Notes under the pieces: model-generated | What the model was told of the DNA's origin: nothing | The model's input: the letters and a program-made list of their open reading frames with translations, nothing else | The model's database searches: none | Position numbers and translations under genes: made by a program | Assembly (NCBI GenBank): GCA_045130235.1 | Contig: JBGUPJ010000021.1 | Coordinates: 186,001 to 250,000 of the forward strand | Direction: 5' to 3' | Origin: UBA1756 sp045130235 | GTDB taxonomy: Bacteria > Bacteroidota > Bacteroidia > Bacteroidales > WCHB1-69 | DNA length: 64,000 bases | Part shown: piece by piece, positions 57,487-64,000 of the stretch | Layout of the letters: the number at the start of each line of letters is the position of its first letter | Position numbering within the stretch: the stretch's first letter is position 1

Positions 57487-60243
57487 TTAGAACAACTCTA
57501 ACTGCGTTCCGTCCCCCATCGGGTCGTCATCGTCATCCTCGCCTTCCACCTTGGGTGCATCAATGGTGTTGAAGATCTCTTTTGCCTCGTTCATCTCAAT
57601 CTCCTCGATGCTGCCAGTCGCAATGCCTTCCTCTTCCACCTCTTCCTCCTCGGGTTCCTCAGGCTCCTCATAAGGCAGCGACTCCAACCACTTCACACTC
57701 TTGATGGTGCCGAGGTTGAGACGTTTCCCTTTCGCTTTAATACCCTGTATTTCAATAAATTCATCTACAGAAATTACTTCTGTAAAGATGGCCTTCGGAT
57801 CTTTCTTCGTAAACTTTACCTCCAATTGCGGCAGACGGTCAATTGACACTAACACGAGTTTCACATCCTTGTCGTTGGGGACGAACTCGATGCTCTTGTC
57901 GGTCAGCTGCGGCGCAAACCGCTTGATGTAATATTTGTCCTCTTTCTTGTTGTAATAGACCGCCGTGATGACTTTGTGCTGACTGAATTTTTTGATGACC
58001 GCTAAGTTGTCTTCAAAATGGGTGGTCAGTTCGTAGCCAGTGATTCTGTAATTCCCTGACAGATATATGGATATGATTCTGTCGTCTTTCTTGAACTCTC
58101 CTAAAAAGTCACCGCGTTCTTCGTTGTTGAGGCGCATCACGGTGGGGTCGAACCACACGCCTATGGCCGACAGCGTCGATACGCCCTTTTCGCTCATCTC
58201 AATTTTGGAGACAGGATTGCGTGACAGGATGTTGCCTTTCGAACTTCTCCCTTTGATGGCTAACGTGCTGAAATCGAACTCGTAGCTCTTCTTCTTGAGG
58301 TTTTTCTTGGGCTTGAGGGTCACCTTCACCTTCTCGGCCTCGCCGTTGGGGTTGACGGTGAAATAGAGCACTTCGGTGCCGCTCTCGCCCGAGGTGAGGT
58401 CGTACTCCTTGTTGCGGGTGATGCCCCCGACAGAGAAGCGTTTCACCATGGCGGGACCGTTCTTGCCCTTCGAGTAAATCATGTTATATACGGTGCGGTC
58501 ATCACCCCGTTTGAACACACCAACGTAGATGATGTGCTTGGCAATGAACTGTTTATTAGCCACTTTTGTCACGGTGAACTTGCCGTTCTTCATGAACACG
58601 ATGATGTCGTCAATGTCGGAGCACTCGCAGGCCAGCTCCACATTGTCGTCTTTCTTCAGGGCGGTGCCGATGAAGCCCTCCTCCTTGTTGACGTATAGTT
58701 TCTGGTTGGCCACGGCCGCGCTCACCACATTGATGGTGTCGAAGTTCTTGATTTCGGTTTTGCGCTCGCGTCCTTTGCCGTATTTCTTCTTTAACTGCTT
58801 GAAATAGTTGATGGTATAGTCAATGATATGGTCGAGATGGTTCTGTGTCTCTTCAATCTGCATCTCCACATTTTCGATGGCCTCTTCAGCCTTTTTGATG
58901 TCGAATTTGGAGATTTTGCGCACCGGTTTTTCGCAGAGTTTGAGGATGTCCTCATGGGTGATTTCACGTTTGAAGAGAGGTTGGTAAGGGATGAAGGCCT
59001 TCTGGATATTGTCGATCTGTGTCTCCCACGTGTCGGTGTCTTTTTCGAGTTCTTTATAAATTCTTTTTTCGAAGAAAATCTTTTCCAAAGACATCCAATG
59101 CCATTGACCTTCAAGCTCATGCAGATAGATTTCGAGGTCTTTGCGCAGCATATCCACGGTGTTTTGGGTGTTGATGCGCAGGATTTCGCTCACGCTGAGC
59201 AGGGCGGGTTTGCCGTTGTAGATGACCCACGGATTGGGGTTGATGTTCATCTGGCAGTCGGTGAAGGCATAGAGGGCATCAATGGTCTGGTCGGGTGAGG
59301 TGCCGGGCATCAGGTGCAGCACAATCTCAACGGTCTTGGCGGTGTTGTCGTCGATTTTGCGGATTTTCAGTTTGCCCTTTTCAATGGCGGGAGTGATGGA
59401 GTTTTGGATGAGGTCGATGGTATTGGTTCCGTAAGGTATTTCGGTGATTACCAGAGTTTTATTATCTTGGATGGAAATCTTGGCGCGGTTGATGATCTTG
59501 CCGCCGAGTGTGCCGTCGTTGTATTTGCTCACGTCGATGCTACCGCCGGTGGGGAAGTCGGGGTACAGCTCGAAGGGTTTGTTTTCGAGAATGGCAACCG
59601 ACGCATCAAGCAGTTCGTTGAAGTTGTGGGGCAGTATTTTGGTGGCCATACCCACCGCGATGCCCTTCACCCCTTGGGCCAGCAGCAGCGGGAAACGTAT
59701 CGGCAGCTGGATGGGCTCCTTATTGCGGCCGTCGTACGACATTTTCCACTGCGTGATTTTCGGGTTGAACACCACCTCCAAAGCCAGTTTCGACAGGCGG
59801 GCTTCGATGTAACGCGGGGCAGCAGCGGGGTCGCCGGTCAGAATGTTACCCCAGTTTCCTTGCGTGTCGATGGTCATCTCCTTCTGTCCCAACTGCACAA
59901 TGGCATCGCCGATGGCTGCATCACCATGGGGGTGGTACTTCATCGTATTACCCACGATGTTGGCCACCTTGTTCATTCGGCCATCTTCCAATTCACTCAT
60001 CGAATGGAGAATGCGTCGCTGTACAGGCTTCAAACCGTCATATACGTCAGGCAGTGCGCGGTCTAAGATGGAGTAGGAGGCATAGTCCAAAAACCAGTTC
60101 TCGAACATCGACTGCACATACACCACATTTTGCAGATGGTTGCCTTCATTGGCATTGGTCGATTCGATTACAGAATCACCATCTGCATCATTCTCATTTT
60201 CAATATTTTCTGCGTCTAAAACTCTATTCTTGTCTTCGTCCAT
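57487..60243 (-). CDS. parC: DNA topoisomerase IV subunit A
   Basis: The 918-residue product is a type IIA topoisomerase A subunit: WFLDYASYSILDRALPDVYD, GLKPVQRRILHSMSELEDGR, VGNTMKYHPHGDAAIGDAI, the catalytic Tyr in AAAPRYIEARLSK (around residue 145), and a C-terminal DNA-wrapping propeller. The layout matches Bacteroidetes topoisomerase IV rather than gyrase. The acidic tail (EEPEEPEEEEVEEEG) is typical of the group. A frame open to 60480 exists, but MDEDKNRV at 60243 follows the promoter. The parE partner is not in the window. Confidence 0.92.
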   Translation of the reverse strand: MDEDKNRVLDAENIENENDADGDSVIESTNANEGNHLQNVVYVQSMFENWFLDYASYSILDRALPDVYDGLKPVQRRILHSMSELEDGRMNKVANIVGNTMKYHPHGDAAIGDAIVQLGQKEMTIDTQGNWGNILTGDPAAAPRYIEARLSKLALEVVFNPKITQWKMSYDGRNKEPIQLPIRFPLLLAQGVKGIAVGMATKILPHNFNELLDASVAILENKPFELYPDFPTGGSIDVSKYNDGTLGGKIINRAKISIQDNKTLVITEIPYGTNTIDLIQNSITPAIEKGKLKIRKIDDNTAKTVEIVLHLMPGTSPDQTIDALYAFTDCQMNINPNPWVIYNGKPALLSVSEILRINTQNTVDMLRKDLEIYLHELEGQWHWMSLEKIFFEKRIYKELEKDTDTWETQIDNIQKAFIPYQPLFKREITHEDILKLCEKPVRKISKFDIKKAEEAIENVEMQIEETQNHLDHIIDYTINYFKQLKKKYGKGRERKTEIKNFDTINVVSAAVANQKLYVNKEEGFIGTALKKDDNVELACECSDIDDIIVFMKNGKFTVTKVANKQFIAKHIIYVGVFKRGDDRTVYNMIYSKGKNGPAMVKRFSVGGITRNKEYDLTSGESGTEVLYFTVNPNGEAEKVKVTLKPKKNLKKKSYEFDFSTLAIKGRSSKGNILSRNPVSKIEMSEKGVSTLSAIGVWFDPTVMRLNNEERGDFLGEFKKDDRIISIYLSGNYRITGYELTTHFEDNLAVIKKFSQHKVITAVYYNKKEDKYYIKRFAPQLTDKSIEFVPNDKDVKLVLVSIDRLPQLEVKFTKKDPKAIFTEVISVDEFIEIQGIKAKGKRLNLGTIKSVKWLESLPYEEPEEPEEEEVEEEGIATGSIEEIEMNEAKEIFNTIDAPKVEGEDDDDDPMGDGTQLELF

Positions 60244-60267
60244 GAAAGCCCGTTTATAATCAAGGTG

Positions 60268-60275
60268 CAAATTTA
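60268..60275 (-). promoter_or_regulatory. -7 promoter box of parC
   Basis: TAAATTTG on the minus strand, matching TAnnTTTG, 24 bases before the ATG at 60243. This supports the shorter start. Confidence 0.6.
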
Positions 60276-60396
60276 CTATGAATATTCGTAAAAATGGCCT
60301 CTTTTTGAGGGAATTTATGAATATCATTTTGTTAAAAGATGTCCCGTTTTGCACCAGAAATTTTCGCTGATTTGCTGAAGGCGTGAAAAAATAGTG

Positions 60397-60404
60397 TAAT
60401 TTTG
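60397..60404 (+). promoter_or_regulatory. -7 promoter box of the glycosyltransferase pair
   Basis: TAATTTTG, matching TAnnTTTG, 47 bases before the ATG at 60452. Confidence 0.6.
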
Positions 60405-60451
60405 CGCTGTCGAAACGATGGGGTCGTTTTTTATGAAAGATATTGAAAATC

Positions 60452-61234
60452 ATGGATAAACTGTCAGTCGTCATCATCACCTACAACGAAGAGCGCAACA
60501 TCCGTCCCTGTCTGGAGGCGGCCTTGACGGTGGCCGACGAGGTGCTGGTGGTGGACTCCTTTTCCACCGATTGCACCCCGAATATTTGTGAGAAGATGGG
60601 CGTGCGTTTCATCCAGCATGAGTGGAAAGGTTATTCCGAACAGAAGAATTTCGCCAACGCCGAAGCCTCTTATGACTGGATTCTTTCGGTGGATGCCGAC
60701 GAGGTGCTGGATAGCACCTTGCAGCAGGCGATTTTGGAGGCCAAGACGAAAGGCTTTGCGGGGGCTTACCAAGTGAACCGGCTCACCTATTACTGCGGGC
60801 ACCCCATCCGTCATTGCGGCTGGTACCCCGACATCAAGCTCCGGCTGTGGAACCGCACGCAGGGCGATTGGGACGGCTACATCCACGAGGAGATCAAACT
60901 TCCGGCGGGTACGCCCATCACTCGTTTGTCTGGCCACCTTAACCATTACTCGTATCATTCTATCAGTGAGCATATTCGGCAGGCCGACAAGTTTACCGAC
61001 ATGACCGCCCGTGCTGCTTTCGAGCGTGGCGAGGGACGGAAACTCCGCTTTACCATTCTCTGCAAGGCAGGATGGAAATTCCTGCGGGGCTACTTCTTCC
61101 AGCTCGGCTTCCTCGATGGCTACTACGGCATGGTGGTGTGCCGCATTTCCGCTTTCGCCACCTTTCTGAAATACACGAAACTGAACGAACTTCACCAGCA
61201 TGCGAAACATCACTCCGAAACGTCTGATTATTAG
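60452..61234 (+). CDS. glycosyltransferase family 2, LPS core type
   Basis: The 260-residue GT-A enzyme resembles WaaE/KdtX-type beta-glucosyltransferases: SVVIITYNEERNIRPCLEAA, VLVVDSFSTDCT, ILSVDADEVLD with the metal-binding DxD, and WDGYIHEEIKLP. It acts on the cytoplasmic side in lipopolysaccharide synthesis. The ATG at 60452 is used because the upstream in-frame codon is TTG. It overlaps the next glycosyltransferase gene by 35 bases, so they are co-expressed. Confidence 0.9.
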   Translation: MDKLSVVIITYNEERNIRPCLEAALTVADEVLVVDSFSTDCTPNICEKMGVRFIQHEWKGYSEQKNFANAEASYDWILSVDADEVLDSTLQQAILEAKTKGFAGAYQVNRLTYYCGHPIRHCGWYPDIKLRLWNRTQGDWDGYIHEEIKLPAGTPITRLSGHLNHYSYHSISEHIRQADKFTDMTARAAFERGEGRKLRFTILCKAGWKFLRGYFFQLGFLDGYYGMVVCRISAFATFLKYTKLNELHQHAKHHSETSDY

Positions 61235-62213
61235 TCGTACCGACAGCATCGGCGACGTGATTCTCACCCTGCCGGTGGCGGGCGAGCTGAAACGGATGTT
61301 CCCCGACATCCACATCCTTTTTCTCGGTTCCTCCTACACCCGTCCCATCGTGGAGTGCTGTCCCCATGTGGATGAGTTTGTGGACTGGACCGAAATAGGT
61401 AAGTTGTCAGATACTGATAAAGTATTGGCTTTTAAAAAGATGCGGGCTGATACCATCCTCCATGTCTTTCCGCGCCCCGAGATCGCCAAATTGGCAAAGC
61501 GTGCAGGGATTCCCGTGCGGATTGGCACGTCGCACCGGGTGTATCACTGGCTGACCTGCAACACAAAGGTGAATCTTTCGCGCCGCCACTCTGACCTTCA
61601 CGAGTCGCAGCTGAACCTCCAGCTGCTGAGTCCGTTAGGGTATGTGTCGCTCGATAGTTTGGCGGAGGTGAGGGAGAGACTCTCGATGGTGCCGCCCGCG
61701 TTGGATGCTGAAACCCAGCGGTGGCTCGACCCTTCTCGGTTCAATCTCATCCTGCACCCCAAGTCGAAGGGCAGTGCGCGCGAGTGGGGCATCGACCATT
61801 TCTGTCGGTTGGTGGACTTGCTGCCTGCCGACCGCTTTCACCTCTTTCTGTGCGGCACGGCTGCCGAGCGCGAGAAGATGGGGGATTTGTTGGATAAGAT
61901 AGGGGAGAATGTAACCGACCTGTGTGGTAAACTGTCTCTCTCACAATATATTGCGTTTATCGCTGCCGCTGATGCGTTGGTGGCGGCCAGCACAGGACCG
62001 TTGCACATTGCGGCGGCTGTTGGCACGCACGCCGTCGGGCTCTATCCGCCCATGCGGCCGATACATCCTGGCCGGTGGCGGCCGTTAGGCGACCATGTCA
62101 AGGTGTTCTGTGTGGAGAAGGAGTGCGAGGCGTGCCGCCACACGATGGAGTGTGCCTGCATGAAGGCCATCAAGCCGGAAGCGGTCGCCCAGCACCTGAT
62201 GGAGTGCTTGTAA
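61200..62213 (+). CDS. glycosyltransferase family 9 (heptosyltransferase-like)
   Basis: The 337-residue product matches the ADP-heptose:LPS heptosyltransferase family: RLIISRTDSIGDVILTLPVA, ILFLGSSYTRPIVE, ILHPKSKGSAREWGID, HLFLCGTAAEREKM, and ASTGPLHIAAAVGTHAVGLY. It probably adds a heptose or related sugar to the LPS core, in keeping with the gmhB-like gene at 9983. A Cys-rich tail (CVEKECEACRHTMECACM) may bind metal. A hairpin follows the stop by nine bases. Confidence 0.93.
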   Translation: MRNITPKRLIISRTDSIGDVILTLPVAGELKRMFPDIHILFLGSSYTRPIVECCPHVDEFVDWTEIGKLSDTDKVLAFKKMRADTILHVFPRPEIAKLAKRAGIPVRIGTSHRVYHWLTCNTKVNLSRRHSDLHESQLNLQLLSPLGYVSLDSLAEVRERLSMVPPALDAETQRWLDPSRFNLILHPKSKGSAREWGIDHFCRLVDLLPADRFHLFLCGTAAEREKMGDLLDKIGENVTDLCGKLSLSQYIAFIAAADALVAASTGPLHIAAAVGTHAVGLYPPMRPIHPGRWRPLGDHVKVFCVEKECEACRHTMECACMKAIKPEAVAQHLMECL

Positions 62214-62222
62214 GGGGCTGAG

Positions 62223-62254
62223 ATTCCGTTCCCTCCTATCGTCGGGAACGGAAT
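62223..62254. repeat. 11-bp inverted repeat after the heptosyltransferase-like gene
   Basis: ATTCCGTTCCC / GGGAACGGAAT pair perfectly around a 10-base loop, nine bases past the stop codon. There is no T-run, so termination is uncertain. The 62375-62402 hairpin starts and ends with the same ATTCCGT / ACGGAAT arms. Confidence 0.75.
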
Positions 62255-62282
62255 GGCGGGTGCATTGGGACGAACAAAATGG

Positions 62283-62346
62283 GGAAGATGGGCGGCGGGC
62301 GAGCGTGCTCCTGATTTGTTGCGAGTCACACCGCCGCCCATCTTCC
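62283..62346. repeat. 16-bp perfect inverted repeat
   Basis: GGAAGATGGGCGGCGG at 62283-62298 and CCGCCGCCCATCTTCC at 62331-62346, with 32 bases between. The long, GC-rich arms look like the ends of a tiny mobile element or a strong structured RNA. Confidence 0.75.
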
Positions 62347-62374
62347 TTCTTGTGGCGCGGCGCTGTCAACCACC

Positions 62375-62402
62375 ATTCCGTCAATCGCCAGATTGACGGA
62401 AT
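62375..62402. repeat. 11-bp inverted repeat
   Basis: ATTCCGTCAAT / ATTGACGGAAT pair perfectly around CGCCAG. Together with the other two hairpins and the dispersed repeat, it fills most of the 391-bp spacer 62214-62604, in which I saw no gene. Confidence 0.75.
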
Positions 62403-62525
62403 CTCCACGGTATCATTTTGTTAATGGGTACTTTCCTCACCGCGCCCTGTAGGGGCGCAGGAGCGGGTAGCCGTAGGCAAGGTCGCAGACCGCAGTCTGG
62501 GGTGGGAACGCCACGCACCGCCACC

Positions 62526-62592
62526 CGCGGCACGCGGACGGGATGATAGCACCTGACGGTAGGTTTGCCGCGGAAGAACCGGGCGGTATGAT
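62526..62592 (+). repeat. dispersed intergenic repeat, copy 2
   Basis: About 67 bp sharing blocks CGCGGCACGC, ACCTGACGG, CGCGGAAGAAC and GGGCGGTATGAT with 23111-23176. It ends just before the stop of the NERD gene. Confidence 0.65.
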
Positions 62593-62604
62593 TGACTACC
62601 TTCT

Positions 62605-63396
62605 CTATTTTACAATGAATCTGCATTGAGGATAGTTGGAACATCCATAAAATGTGCCATATTTGCCGTGCCGTTCAATCAAACGGCCGCCACATTTCGG
62701 ACAAATGCCTGAATTGATGGTTGTATGGACCTCTCTTGCTGCATTTCTAAGGTTCTCGACATGTTGTCGGTCGCTCACCGTCTCTCTGACATTGTTCTCA
62801 TTGAGTATGGAAAGCACAGTTTGAACATCGTAATCTGTCAGGCAAATGGTTCCGTATGAATAAATCAACTCTAATAAACGGTTTTCATAGATGACATGGT
62901 GATTGCTCCTGACGTTTTTCAGTAAGGCATCACCAGCAAACACAACAATGGGTACAATTTTAAGGTTGGGGTATGCAGAAAGGAGTTCTTTAATCCTATA
63001 AGCGTGCCCTAAGGATTGTTTGACTGGGTTATAAAAATGGTTCTTCGTCACATAGGTATATGTTTTCCACCATTTCTTTGCATACGTTACCTCTGTAACA
63101 ATAAGCTGTGTCCATTCTTTACGAGTGTCATCGCCATAAATTTCACCTCGATAGTTCTTTGTCTCTATAGTAATTATCCCATACCGACTGATGACGACAT
63201 GATCAATTTGTGTTGTCCCTTTTTCTGTTTTCAATATGATGTCATGTAAGACATGGTATTCTTCTGGTAAATGAGAAAGAATATCACGTACTATTAGCTC
63301 CCCTTGTTTGCCTTTCTGACGGGGTGAGTTGTACCACCATCTGACAATCACAAGGCTGATGCCGACAACAAGTAGTATGGGTAAGATATATGTCAT
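62605..63396 (-). CDS. membrane-anchored NERD-domain protein with topoisomerase-type zinc finger
   Basis: The 263-residue product has an N-terminal membrane helix (MTYILPILLVVGISLVIVRW), a NERD nuclease-related domain (~30-150: KGKQGELIVRDILSHLP, HDIILKTEKGTTQIDHVVIS, GIITIETKNYRGEIYG), and a C-terminal C4 zinc finger (CPKCGGRLIERHGKYGTFYGC, then SNYPQCRF) like that of topoisomerase I. The D-x-H and E-x-K pattern fits a nuclease-type core. It may process DNA or act in stress or defence. The start at 63396 begins the helix; a frame to 63465 extends it without sense. Confidence 0.88.
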   Translation of the reverse strand: MTYILPILLVVGISLVIVRWWYNSPRQKGKQGELIVRDILSHLPEEYHVLHDIILKTEKGTTQIDHVVISRYGIITIETKNYRGEIYGDDTRKEWTQLIVTEVTYAKKWWKTYTYVTKNHFYNPVKQSLGHAYRIKELLSAYPNLKIVPIVVFAGDALLKNVRSNHHVIYENRLLELIYSYGTICLTDYDVQTVLSILNENNVRETVSDRQHVENLRNAAREVHTTINSGICPKCGGRLIERHGKYGTFYGCSNYPQCRFIVK

Positions 63397-63418
63397 GCTG
63401 TTGATGATGGCTGAATTT

Positions 63419-63520
63419 TCACGGCAGTTTCCAAAAAATACCGACGCACGGCATCTGTTCGTCAAATGCTTTCATGTTCTGCAGTTGTGCGTCATGCTCT
63501 TTGCTGGTTAATTCTTTCAT
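63419..63520 (-). CDS. possible 33-residue ORF upstream of the NERD gene
   Basis: An ATG at 63520 lies 24 bases after a good -7 box and opens MKELTSKEHDAQLQNMKAFD, ending in VGIFWKLP and a stop 22 bases before the NERD start. It could be a short upstream frame on the NERD transcript or the remnant of a longer gene broken by a stop. No family was recognised. Confidence 0.35.
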   Translation of the reverse strand: MKELTSKEHDAQLQNMKAFDEQMPCVGIFWKLP

Positions 63521-63544
63521 AATTATCTGTCCAAAATTCGTTGG

Positions 63545-63552
63545 CAAAAATA
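63545..63552 (-). promoter_or_regulatory. -7 promoter box of the small-ORF/NERD transcript
   Basis: TATTTTTG on the minus strand, matching TAnnTTTG. Confidence 0.55.
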
Positions 63553-63605
63553 GTGAAAAAAATGACATGGAGCAAGGCGGGTTTGCCGCGGCGGTGACCT
63601 TACGC

Positions 63606-64000
63606 CTATATCCTCCCGAAGCCGTGCTCACGCTCCACCACTTTCGTCAGGGCCGACTTCAATTGTCCAAAATCATTCCAAGTCCAGCCAAGGCCACCTT
63701 CGCAAATCACAATCTTCTTCCCGTCTTGCGAAAATATCCGCAAACGGTCAAGACTCCTTCCTCCCCAAACCACTTCCCATGTCATCCCTTCAAATGGAAT
63801 GACAGTCTTCAACTGGCGATTCCCTACGGTATAATGGTTCACTCTGATTTCCTGTTTGATATAATCTACATAAACCACATCTGCCAAACTTCCCTTATTG
63901 AGAAAAGAATAGAAAGGAGCCATAAACAAGCCAAATCCGCCACATGCCAGCACGTAACTTAAAAAGTTTTTTCCACCATCCAAGAAAATGCAAAGCAGAA
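63606..64000 (-). CDS. membrane protein of unknown function, N-terminus cut by window edge
   Basis: The leftward frame is open to the right edge (codons up to 63998) and has no ATG inside the visible part. It encodes one visible hydrophobic segment (FLSYVLACGGFGLFMAPFYSF), and then a ~95-residue beta-rich domain (VVYVDYIKQEIRVNHYTVGN, TWEVVWGGRSLDRLRIFSQDG, KKIVICEGGLGWTWNDFGQL). The domain recalls small PH-like membrane-associated modules, but I cannot name a family. It ends 85 bases from the 63520 start. Confidence 0.6.
   Translation of the reverse strand, partial: LLCIFLDGGKNFLSYVLACGGFGLFMAPFYSFLNKGSLADVVYVDYIKQEIRVNHYTVGNRQLKTVIPFEGMTWEVVWGGRSLDRLRIFSQDGKKIVICEGGLGWTWNDFGQLKSALTKVVEREHGFGRI

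Overview
The window looks like a chromosome segment of an uncultured Bacteroidota bacterium, most likely order Bacteroidales. Three lines of evidence support this. Most genes lack a Shine-Dalgarno and many are preceded by the Bacteroidetes -7 box TAnnTTTG. There are type IX secretion (T9SS) parts: a 1782-residue protein with a C-terminal sorting domain, a PorP/SprF protein and a PD40/OmpA protein. Household genes (rplT-rpmI-infC, serS, pgi, gap, topoisomerase IV subunit A, ftsK) resemble Bacteroidales versions. No rRNA, tRNA, transposase, integrase or true CRISPR array was seen.

Layout. 1-6.3 kb: an unusual leftward locus with two proteins sharing a PUA/EVE-like domain around a TerB-like/CbbX-type AAA+ ATPase; both domain genes carry the same 22-bp box at the same distance from the -7 box. 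6.3-10.6 kb: mpg, then a probable leftward operon of gmhB-like phosphatase, LpxL-like acyltransferase, periplasmic binding protein and gap. 10.7-12.6 kb: an exported UGSC-family protein. 12.6-18.9 kb: an accessory, defence-like island with two 173-bp direct repeats carrying promoters (ahead of a RhuM gene and a broken KilA-N gene), then a leftward cluster of zinc-ribbon/leucine-rich protein, HEPN-like protein, DUF2971 protein and AlbA_2/Schlafen-type protein.

19-23 kb: a lipoprotein with a sulfatase-modifying-type domain and a TonB-dependent receptor. 23.4-26.5 kb: three secreted-protein genes, all leftward, each bounded by copies of a 35-bp imperfect palindrome, giving a repeat-gene-repeat-gene-repeat-gene-repeat pattern like a cassette array. 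26.5-41.7 kb: mainly housekeeping (DUF5689 lipoprotein, translation cluster with an ATC-initiated infC, rRNA pseudouridine synthase, serS-TPR-MATE-VanX, meaB, two small paralogous lipoproteins, LysM esterase, orphan adenine methylase, queC/queF, pgi).

41.9-51.2 kb: a T9SS cluster of giant repeat adhesin-like protein, rarA fused in frame to porP/sprF, and PD40/OmpA. 51.2-64 kb: nnr, ftsK, ExbB/ExbD/TonB-type energy transduction, topoisomerase IV A, two LPS-type glycosyltransferases, a palindrome-rich spacer, and a NERD/zinc-finger protein. Strongest candidates for something undescribed are the 35-bp-repeat array, the HEPN-DUF2971 cluster, the PUA/EVE-AAA+ locus and the rarA-porP fusion.
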